A stretch of DNA of 64,000 nt. Source: Paguma larvata. Its lineage: Eukaryota > Chordata > Mammalia > Carnivora > Viverridae. The stretch is from positions 44,681,030-44,745,029 of the forward strand of contig CM057841.1 of the NCBI GenBank assembly GCA_030068075.1. The letters are read 5' to 3'. Made by a program: the position numbers and the translations under genes. The notes beneath the pieces were generated by a model that did no database searches, was not told the origin of the DNA, and was given only the letters and a program-made list of their open reading frames with translations. The stretch's first letter is position 1. Each line of letters opens with the position of its first letter. Below are positions 56,520 to 64,000 of this stretch, piece by piece.

Positions 56520-57142
56520 GGAATAGCATTGAAATATTATCAATTCTTAATCATAGCAACTTGGCAAATAATATGGAGCTGAATTAGTGATAGATATAGA
56601 TAGTAAAATAAAAGAAAAAGAAATACAAAGCTATTACCAAATGCAGGAAAAACAAAAGGTTAAACAAGATGTGAACACAGCACCAAAAAAAAATTCAGCC
56701 ATTCATAATGTTTATGTAGTCATGATAATGAAGATTCTGATTATTTAATCAAATGTGCTATGTCTGTAAATGACAGAAGGAAAAAAACTGTATGCCTGGG
56801 AGTGGGAGATGGTGTAAGAACAGTAAATCTCATCAATATTATCATGAAGTCCACTGATTAAGAAACAGAAAAAAAATCCATTATGGTATTTTTGTTGTAA
56901 AATATGGAAGGAAATAATAAAATATTTCATTTTCTTTAAATCATGGCCATTAGGGAATAGGCCTCAAGACTAAAGATATCTCTAATATTTGGTATTATAT
57001 GCTTTGCAATATTATATAGTATTATGTACTTTGATTAAAATAAAATGTAAATTTAAAACAGTAAAACCAAATGAAAGGATGGTTAAAGAGATTCAAGGCA
57101 GACAGAAAACAGAGCAGAAATGGCAACGTTAACAGCAAAATT
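56520..57142. other. No recognised feature
   Basis: AT-rich spacer without a gene or named repeat. Confidence 0.5.
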
Positions 57143-57159
57143 AATGAAATACAAATTTT

Positions 57160-57349
57160 TTAATGTTTATTTTTGAGAGCACATGTGCAGAAGTGCCTAA
57201 GCAAGGGAGGGACAGAGAGAGAGAGAAAGAATCCCAAGCAGGCTCTGTGCAGAGTCCCTCACAGGGCTCAATTCCACAAATTGTGAGATGATGACTTGAG
57301 CCAAAATCAAGTGTTGGAAGCTTACCCGATTGAGCTACCCAGGTGACCC
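57160..57349 (-). mobile_element. CAN-SINE, diverged
   Basis: 'aatgtttatttttgagagcaca', 'gcaggctctgtgcagagtcc' and head 'gagctacccaggtgaccc'. Flanks 57143-57159 and 57350-57366 match at 13-14 of 17 bases. Confidence 0.9.
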
Positions 57350-57865
57350 AATAAAATATATATTTTAGCATAAAATAAAAATACAGAATGATATGATGAA
57401 AGGTAGAATTTTCAAGATGAATTTCAAAGATGAATGAACACTCAAAGACCTGCTCGCACCAAACATACCAGAGCTAAACGTATGAAGGAAAGCTTTTTTA
57501 AAATTCAACTCTGACTATAATCCAATTATAGGGACTTCCCAGCCATCATGGAATAGCAGGAATCAGATTAACCCTGCTGCCAGAAACAACTAGGTAACAG
57601 TCCAAATAAATGAAAAACAGTTTAAGACACTGGCTATTAGGCAGTGGAAAACAATGATCCCTTCAAGATGCAAAACAAATGCAATGAGCCCAAAGATTGC
57701 CCCAGCTTACTGCCTTGAGAGTGGTTACAGGTCATTGTGCAAGGAGAAGAGTGAGGCAGAAGCCAGTGAACTTCCAGATTTGAGGAAATCTAGACTCTTA
57801 CAAAAGCTGGAAGAATTCATCACCAGCAGACCTGCACTACAAGAAAAGTTAAAAGAAGCCCTTCA

Positions 57866-58049
57866 GGGGCACCTGAGTGGCTCAGGTTAAGCCTGACTTT
57901 GGTTTAGGACATAATCTTGTGGTTTGGGAGTTTAAGCCCCACATGGGGCTATCAGCTCAGAGCCTGGAGCCTGCTTCTGATTCTATGTCCCCCTCTCTCT
58001 TCCCCTCCACAATTGATGCTCTCTCAAAAATAAACATTAAGAAATAAAT
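57866..58049 (+). mobile_element. CAN-SINE inside L1 ORF1
   Basis: Head 'ggggcacctgagtggctcagg', slightly shortened, tail 'aaaaataaacattaagaaataaat'. Duplication aaaagaagcccttca/aaaagaagctcttca (57851-57865 and 58050-58064). Confidence 0.95.
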
Positions 58050-58218
58050 AAAAGAAGCTCTTCAAACAAAAGGAAAATGTCACCAGATGGAAATATGGAT
58101 TTATATAAAGGAATTAAATTAAGATAACCAAAAACAGTAACATGGGTAATAGATTTGTTTCTTATTATTTAAATCTCTTTATACAACACTTGACTGTTTC
58201 ATCAAAATAATTATGACA

Positions 58219-58423
58219 GGGGCACCTGGGTGGCTCAGTCAGTTAAGCATCTGACTTCAGCTCACCTCATGATCTCACAGTTTGTGAGTTCGAGCCCCGC
58301 ATCGGACTCTGCACTGACAGCTCGGAGCCTGGAGCCTGCTTTGGATTCTGTGTCTTCCTCTCTCTGCTCTTCCCCAATTCGTGCTCTGTCTCTGTCTCTC
58401 TCTCTCAAAAATAAACATTTAAA
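58219..58423 (+). mobile_element. CAN-SINE, felid type, well preserved
   Basis: Near-consensus head, intact B box (gttcgagccccgc) and CT block; several CpGs survive, suggesting modest age. aaaataatta occurs at both flanks. Confidence 0.95.
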
Positions 58424-58625
58424 AAAATAATTAAAAAATTGTAACATAATGTGGGATTTCTAACATATGTAAAAGTATAATATATGACATTAGTATTACA
58501 AAGAAATCCAAATCCAAGGTTTTGTTTGATTTTACTAAAAGTGAAATGTATAATGTCACTTAAAAGTAAGTGGTGTTAAGTTAAAGATACATAATATGTA
58601 CCCTAACAACACTAAAAAAGTGAAA

Positions 58626-58809
58626 TGGGGTGCCTGGGTGGCTCAGTTGGTTAAGCATCCACCTCTTGATTTGGCTCAGGTCATGATCTCACATTTGAGA
58701 TTGAGCCCTGAGTCAGACTCAGCACTGGGCACGGAGCTTGCTTAAGACTCTCTCCCTCTCCCTCTGCTCCTCTTCACTTGGATGTTCTCTCTAGCTCTCA
58801 CAAAAAAAA
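58626..58809 (+). mobile_element. CAN-SINE, older subtype
   Basis: Head 'ggggtgcctgggtggctcag', 3' half 'cacggagcttgcttaagactctctccctctccctctg', poly(A) tail. Duplication aaaaaagtgaaa at 58614-58625 and 58810-58821. Confidence 0.94.
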
Positions 58810-59594
58810 AAAAAAGTGAAACAAGGAGTTGTAACTAATGAACTAAAACTTCAGATAAAATGAAATCATAAAAAGGTACAATTAGTACAAAAGGAAAAAG
58901 AGAAAAGATGACAACAGGACAAACCAATATCAAGATGACTGATTTAAGCCTAAGCATAGCAATAATCGTATTAAATATAAATGGTGTCAATACCCTAAAA
59001 AGCAAAGATGGTCAGATTGGATATAAAATAAAAATTTAGCTATCGTTGCCTCCAAAAAACCCATTTTAAATATAAAATCACATACAGGTTAAAAACAGAA
59101 GGATGGAAGAAGATAATCATGCTAATGCTAACCAATAGAAAGCTAGAGTGGGGATACTAATTACACTTATTATTAGATTTCAGAGTAAAGCCTATGATAG
59201 CTCTATCAGGATCAATTTATTAAGATCTAATAATCTCAAACTTCCATGCACCAAATCACACAGCCTCGAAGTACATAAACCAACAATTGAAAGAACTACA
59301 AGCTGTAACAGAGAAACCCACAATTATAGTTAGAAATCTCAATCCCCATCTCTTAATAAATAATAAAACATGTAAATAGAAAATCAGTAAAGATATGGAA
59401 GATTTAAACAATATAATCAAACAGTATGTATGGATTGACTCTTCCAACAACAGAATACACATTCTTTGCAGGTGCACATAAAACATTTACCAAAATGGAT
59501 CATATTTTGCAGTATTAAACAAACATCAAATTTATAAGGATACAAGTCAAACAAAATACACTCTATGACAACAATGAAAGCATATTAAAAAGAA

Positions 59595-60060
59595 CAGAGA
59601 GAAAAGGATGGCAGGAGTTAGCTGTAACATCTAATTCTATGTAACTTAGGCTGACATATGCCTCAGGTTAATTTAGGAGTGCTTTCCAGTGCTCTTCCAG
59701 GTACATATGCCATACCTTTATTTGCTTCCCTCCCCCTTTCATAAAGACCACTCTCGTCCTCAGTACCCTCACACTTCAAGCTTACAGTCATGGCCTCCTA
59801 AGGGTCTATTCCTCTTAGGAAAGGAAAACATTTCTTTCACATGCTGGTTGGCTCTCCTCATAGTTTAATCTTACCTGAGTATTTTACAAGTATCTCTCCT
59901 ATTTTCTGAATGTTAATAAGGCTATGTCCTAATTCACATTTCTTTGGTCATTTCAATCAGAATTTAGAAGATACAGTTAAATGTCTATGCTGAAATCAGT
60001 TCCTTTAATCATAATCTCTTTCTGATGTATCTTTATTTCAAAGCACCAAGAAATGCAAAA
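59595..60060. other. No recognised feature
   Basis: Spacer of about 450 bases between the L1 and the microsatellite; no gene or named repeat. Confidence 0.5.
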
Positions 60061-60066
60061 CTTCAT

Positions 60067-60114
60067 GGGGCACCTTGCTGGCTCAGTCAGTTACAGATTA
60101 CTTAAAAATAAAAC

Positions 60115-60116
<2 letters not shown>
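60067..60116 (+). mobile_element. Remnant of older-type CAN-SINE
   Basis: Only 50 bases: 'ggggcaccttgctggctcagtcagtta' fused to 'cagattacttaaaaataaaact'. The centre is deleted. Its A-rich tail leads straight into the TA microsatellite. Confidence 0.8.
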
Positions 60117-60186
<70 letters not shown>

Positions 60187-60343
60187 TATGTGTATATATA
60201 CAGACACACACATGTAAACATACACACATATATACATATATGCACACATATATATACCTAAACACATATATATACATGCATATATACATAAATATACATA
60301 TATAAATATATATGTACACATATATACACACGCACACATATAT
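60117..60343. repeat. Compound (TA)n(CA)n and diverged TATACA microsatellite
   Basis: (TA) run at 60118-60168, (CA) run at 60169-60186, then about 155 bases of alternating ACACATATATA units. Long low-complexity frames on both strands here (rich in I, Y, C, V, H, T) are artefacts. Confidence 0.97.
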
Positions 60344-60345
60344 CT

Positions 60346-60638
60346 TCACAAACTTTCCTTAGTTCATGAAACTGCACATTTTTCCCCCTGGAAAAATACT
60401 TTCAAACATCTAGCTAAAGTAAAAGGTCTTCCCAAACACATAAATCAGGAAAAAATATACCCAGAGAGTTAATAAGCATATTCTTCCTACATTGCCTTAA
60501 TAAAAGTAGTAGTGAAGGATTTTCAGAAGCTCAGGTTAAACAGTGAGACTTGAGGAAAAAGAGAGAGAAGGACAAAATTAGTGACAGACCAAGTATCTGA
60601 AGTCCTTCCTCAATCACAGCCTTAAATGTGTGCAAGAG

Positions 60639-60640
<2 letters not shown>
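60346..60640. other. No recognised feature
   Basis: Short spacer between two microsatellites; nothing supported. Confidence 0.45.

Positions 60641-60645
<5 letters not shown>

Positions 60646-60674
<29 letters not shown>
60646..60674. repeat. (CA)n microsatellite
   Basis: An uninterrupted run of about 14 CA units. Confidence 0.95.
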
Positions 60675-60675
<1 letters not shown>

Positions 60676-62400
60676 TACTTCTTTATTAAAATGCATAAAG
60701 CAGGCAGAAGCAGGAGCACCAATAAATTCTTCTGTATAAGCAGAATTTTTTAATGGCTCCCCGAACACTAATAACCACTGCTCTCTTATGTGTACTTGAC
60801 TCTGTTTAACCTTTTTCTGGTGCTTTTTAACTTCTCCAAGTCAGGTACTAATATGGAACTAATGTGGGCTTTATTTTCCCTATAGGAATAGCAAAGAGCA
60901 GTGCACATTATCGTAATAGCACAAGTCCTTCTAGTAACGGTAGGACTTTAGATCAAAGCCTATACATTACAGCCCAGGAAAAGAACTTAATAACAATTGC
61001 AAGGCTAAGCAATCTTGTTTTTAAATATCAGATATTTCACTGAGTATTAGTCACAAAAAAAAAAAAAAACAACACAAAAAAACTCTTGGCTAGCCAGTGA
61101 CTCAAGTAGGAGGGAAAATGGACATCCTTGCTGTCTTGGCTATGTTGCTGTTGACCTCTGCAACAAGGATATCCATGCAATGGCTGACCATCACAGCCTG
61201 ACAATGATAAAGGATGGCTAAAAATATGACTACATTTTATCTTGGGAAAATGAATTTTTGAGGTGGTTCTCACTGCTGGAAGTAACAATTTAAGTGAATG
61301 GGGTAGGGACAATGTCGCATTTCCATTCACGTCAATGACACACCTCAATATTCCCAGGTTCCTTATGAGTTGGTAACTTGAAATGTATTAAAACATATCC
61401 CAGACTCAGCATTTCTGCCTGTTTCATCTCCATTTAAGGACTTTTTTTTTCCTTTTTTTTTTTTGTTTTTTCTTGTGGGTTTTTTTTTAATGACTTTTCT
61501 CTCACAGGATACCTTGGAGATGCTAAAAACACATCCATTGTAGAAATGAACAAGATGCATCAAGTTTATTTTTGTCTACTGATTTTTAGCTGCTGGATAC
61601 TTTTCCATTATTTTATTTTTCTAATACAGAGGTCACCCCAGTATCCTGAAACTAGGTAGTTGTTTTTCAGCTGCATGAATCCATTTCCTGCTGAGCTTCT
61701 GCAAAAAGAGGAATTCGTTGGACATTAGCAGAGAAAAGACAAGGGAAAAATTAAGGGAGATTGACTAAATAATTTAAAAAAAGAGAACATCAAGAACAAA
61801 GCAAACGACCGTACATTGGTGTGCATGTATATATAAACAAGACATGAGTAAAACTGGATAGCAAGAGGGGTCCAGGAACCAAAATACATTCCTTTAAAAA
61901 AAAAAAAAAGTGACAATGTGCTGGTCTTTGGTGAAATGTGGCCACCTTAAGGTTCTTATTGGGTCCAATTTAAATACCATCTTGAAATCAGGACTGAATT
62001 CATCACTTCTTTCAGCTGAATAAAAACATGACCATGAAATAGTCCATAGCAATAAAAATAGTTGCTTCCAGTATTAGCCCAGTATTGTCATCAAGGCTGT
62101 AGTCAGATATGTAGCTAAGCCAATATGTGGCTGTATGTATGTTTGCCATATCTGGAAATGCATTATATTTGCACTCATAACTATTTTCAGGCACAGGATC
62201 AGACAAGCACATGAATCTGGGTAATAGCTACTTCTTAACTCAAGTTAACTGGGAATACTAAAATACCCTCTAAGATATCTACACAAAGAAGTTGAGATAC
62301 ATTTCCTTTAGTTTTGTTAATTACAAGATAAGTGAAATGACTACAATACTGAATAAGTGAAATGACTACATAAATACTGAAATACTCTTAGAAGCATTTT
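60676..62400. other. No recognised feature; A and T runs
   Basis: About 1.7 kb with A-runs (61055-61070, 61897-61909) and a T-rich stretch (61441-61490). A minus-strand frame (62012-62212, 66 codons, start SDPVPENSYECKY) has even composition but no motif or splice support, so it is not called. Confidence 0.45.
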
Positions 62401-62415
62401 TGAAAATATACCCCT

Positions 62416-62650
62416 AGGGGCGCCTGGGTGGCTCAGTTGGTTAAGCGGCCGACTTCAGCTCAGGTCATGATCTCGAGGTCTGTGAGTTCGAGCCCCATGT
62501 CGGGCTCTGTGCGGACACCTCAGAGCCTGAAGTCTGCTTCAGATTCTGTATCTCCCTCTTTCTCTGCCCTTCTCCTGCTCATGCTCTGTCTCTATGTCTC
62601 TCGAAAATAAATAAACGTTAAAAATGAGTCTCTTAAAAAAGAAAAGAAAA
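62416..62650 (+). mobile_element. CAN-SINE, felid type, intact and probably young
   Basis: Near-consensus full-length copy: head 'ggggcgcctgggtggctcag', 'gttaagcggccgacttcagc', 'gttcgagccccatgtcgggc', CT block and a long AAATAAATAAACG/AAAAG tail. Several CpGs remain. A perfect 15-base duplication (gaaaatataccccta, 62402-62416 and 62651-62665) is undecayed. Confidence 0.97.
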
Positions 62651-62665
62651 GAAAATATACCCCTA

Positions 62666-62950
62666 AAGAGATCATTTACAACATGATACCCAAGATAACT
62701 TGTAACTGCAACATTGAAAAGGAGGACATTAAAAAGATGCAAATATCTGGCTAATTAGCCAAAACGATTTTAACTTCTGTATCTCATTTCCTTTCATTAT
62801 ACTTATGTAATAAAAACCTGCATCAGACCAACATATTTTATGAATAAATTCCCTCTCATCTCCCAGTGTAGTAACTAATAGCTATCCAAATTAGTGAGTT
62901 TCTTTGAGTTTTCTTTTCTCCCCCTCACTCTCTAAAATGAGCAACAGCAC
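62666..62950. other. No recognised feature
   Basis: AT-rich spacer; nothing supported. Confidence 0.45.
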
Positions 62951-62952
62951 AT

Positions 62953-63143
62953 GGGGTGCCTGGCTGGGTCAGGTCACACCAACTCTCCTGGTCTGTGAGT
63001 TCAAGGCCCACATCAGGCTCTGTGCTGATAGCTCAGAGCCGGGACCCTGCTTCAGATTCTGTGTTTCCCTCTTTCTTTGCCCTTCCCCTGCTCATACTCT
63101 GTCTTGCTCTCTCTCTCAGGAATAAATAAACATTAAAAAAAAT
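62953..63143 (+). mobile_element. CAN-SINE, A-box region deleted
   Basis: 'ggggtgcctggctgggtcagg' joins 'tcacaccaactctcctggtc', with part of the head missing; CT block and 'aataaataaacattaaaaaaaa' tail are intact. Confidence 0.93.
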
Positions 63144-63146
63144 GGA

Positions 63147-63356
63147 GGGGGGGGGTACCTGGGTGGCTCAGTTGGTTAAGTGTCTGACTTCAGCTCAGGT
63201 CTGATTTCACTGTTCATGAGTTCGAGCCCCACATTGGGCTCTGTGCTGACAGCTCAGAGCCTGGGGCCTGCTTCAGATTCTGTACCTCCCTCTGTCTCTG
63301 ACTCTCTGCCACTTGCACTCTGTCTCTCTCTCAAAAATAAAGAAACATTTTTAAAA
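63147..63356 (+). mobile_element. CAN-SINE directly downstream of another
   Basis: A G-run head 'ggggggggtacctgggtggctcag' follows the previous SINE tail with only a few bases between. Full B box, CT block and 'aaaaataaagaaacattttt' tail. Probably inserted into the A-rich tail of its neighbour. Confidence 0.94.
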
Positions 63357-63529
63357 AGTTTCAAAAAAATTTTTAATAAATAAAAAATATAAGCAGGAGC
63401 ACAAAATTGAGAGATCTTATTGAAACAATATCTTTATTAATATGTTGGTTATAACTGAGGTAAGAGAGTGACCAATATAGTTCTAGGTCAACTATAATTA
63501 GGACAATGATAACAGCTGGGATGATGACT

Positions 63530-63640
63530 TCCACTCCTGAGAGCTTATCTATGTGAAATGCGCTGATTCTGCTAGGATTTTATTAGCTCCAATTTATAGA
63601 TGAAGAAACTGAGGCTTAGAGACATTGATGGCAGCCAGTC
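63530..63640 (-). mobile_element. MIR SINE fragment
   Basis: 'attttattagctccaatttatagatgaagaaactgaggcttagagac' is the antisense MIR centre ('ccattttacagatgaggaaactgaggc'). Confidence 0.85.
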
Positions 63641-64000
63641 TAACTTCGGAGATAATCCTCGTCTTCACTGCACTTACTGCCTCCCAAATACTGACACATC
63701 CCAAGCCAAAATACCCAAGTATAGGATTGCTACTCACACATGTTCTGATATTTATGTAAAAGTGTATCTTTCTGTGCCTCCTGGAGTCTGTCTCAACCAA
63801 ATCTCAAAGGTCAGTGCTTTACAAAAATTCTAAAGAACCCTATTTCCGGTTTGAACTACCGATACGACCAAGAACAGGAATTTTTACTTACATGTTGTAC
63901 CTGGAAAATAATCACTGATAGTATCATCTTCAACAACAAAGAACAGTAACAAGAAATCTAAGCCATTTTCTTTAAAATATTTAAATTTTTTTTCTACTAT
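63641..64000. other. No recognised feature
   Basis: The last 360 bases contain no named repeat. Frames 63600-63833 (+) and 63594-63800 (-) mirror each other across MIR-derived sequence and are not called. Confidence 0.45.

Larger units (their letters stand above)
57530..59590 (+). mobile_element. Old L1, ORF1 end to ORF2 start
   Basis: Includes an ORF1 C-terminus-like frame (57654-57865, with EFITSRPALQEKLKEALQ), then ORF1-ORF2 spacer text and ORF2 endonuclease-region text ('aaatataaatggtgtcaatacc', 'agctagagtggggatactaatt', 'cttccaacaacagaatacacattcttt'). Three SINEs interrupt it in the same orientation. Confidence 0.78.

Noticed and set aside
60075..60349. Three overlapping long open frames on both strands (74-83 codons)
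   Set aside because: They translate a TA/CA microsatellite; composition is low-complexity and frames exist on both strands because dinucleotide repeats lack stops.
62012..62212. Minus-strand 66-codon frame with balanced composition
   Set aside because: No splice-site pair, no motif, no polyadenylation context; below what I can support as an exon.
228..63356. tRNA-like promoter boxes considered as tRNA genes
   Set aside because: Every such head continues into the CAN-SINE body and A-rich tail; no cloverleaf with a paired acceptor stem and CCA-type end is visible.
1..64000. Search for CRISPR-like arrays, phage, operons or other prokaryotic systems
   Set aside because: The repeats are dispersed SINE/LINE/LTR elements of a mammalian genome; there is no regular spacer structure or dense coding.

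Overview
This window is vertebrate nuclear DNA with the repeat content of a cat-family (felid) genome. The main evidence is about 40 copies of a tRNA-derived SINE whose head (promoter boxes), CT-rich middle and AAATAAA-type tail match the felid branch of the carnivore CAN-SINE family. L1 3' ends of carnivore type support this. Base composition is AT-rich. I found no intact protein-coding gene, no convincing multi-exon gene, no rRNA or tRNA gene, no CpG island, no CRISPR array and no bacterial or phage feature. The longest open frames fall in repeats or are low-complexity artefacts, so the window reads as intergenic or deep intronic DNA.

Layout. 1-6060: an old MaLR-type LTR, decayed L2 and MIR copies, then a packed SINE/SINE/L1/SINE cluster at 5.0-6.1 kb. 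8.4-13.5 kb: an old L1 (L1MA-like, + strand) broken up by SINEs and by a processed pseudogene of C18orf21 (10516-11987) with an 18-base perfect target-site duplication. 13.6-20.4 kb: several L1 pieces, including a 68-base L1 insertion and a twin-primed (5'-inverted) L1. 20.6-23.9 kb: an old L1 running from ORF1 into ORF2, interrupted by a decayed RPL18A processed pseudogene, a young antisense L1 3' end and two SINEs. 24-36 kb: mostly single-copy-looking DNA with MIR, L2, a second MaLR LTR and a few SINEs. 36-48.5 kb: antisense L1 sequence, including an L1 at 40.8-43.4 kb whose 5'UTR/ORF1 segment is inverted in place. 49-60 kb: sense L1 ORF2 and 3' pieces and many SINEs. 60.1-60.35 kb: a long TA/CA microsatellite grown from the tail of a deleted SINE. 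62.4-63.4 kb: three SINEs, the first intact enough to be recent.

How it fits together. The parts do not form a pathway. The shared thread is L1 retrotransposition: the SINEs, both processed pseudogenes and the truncated L1s end in A-rich tails, and many have recognisable target-site duplications. Nesting gives relative ages: old L1 and L2/MIR/MaLR first, then the retropseudogenes and CAN-SINEs, with young felid L1 tails and SINEs on top. Two antisense coding-like segments (about 19.68-19.84 kb and 44.95-45.28 kb) remain unidentified. They are the only places where I would look for an overlooked exon or retrocopy. I did not find an undescribed biological system.
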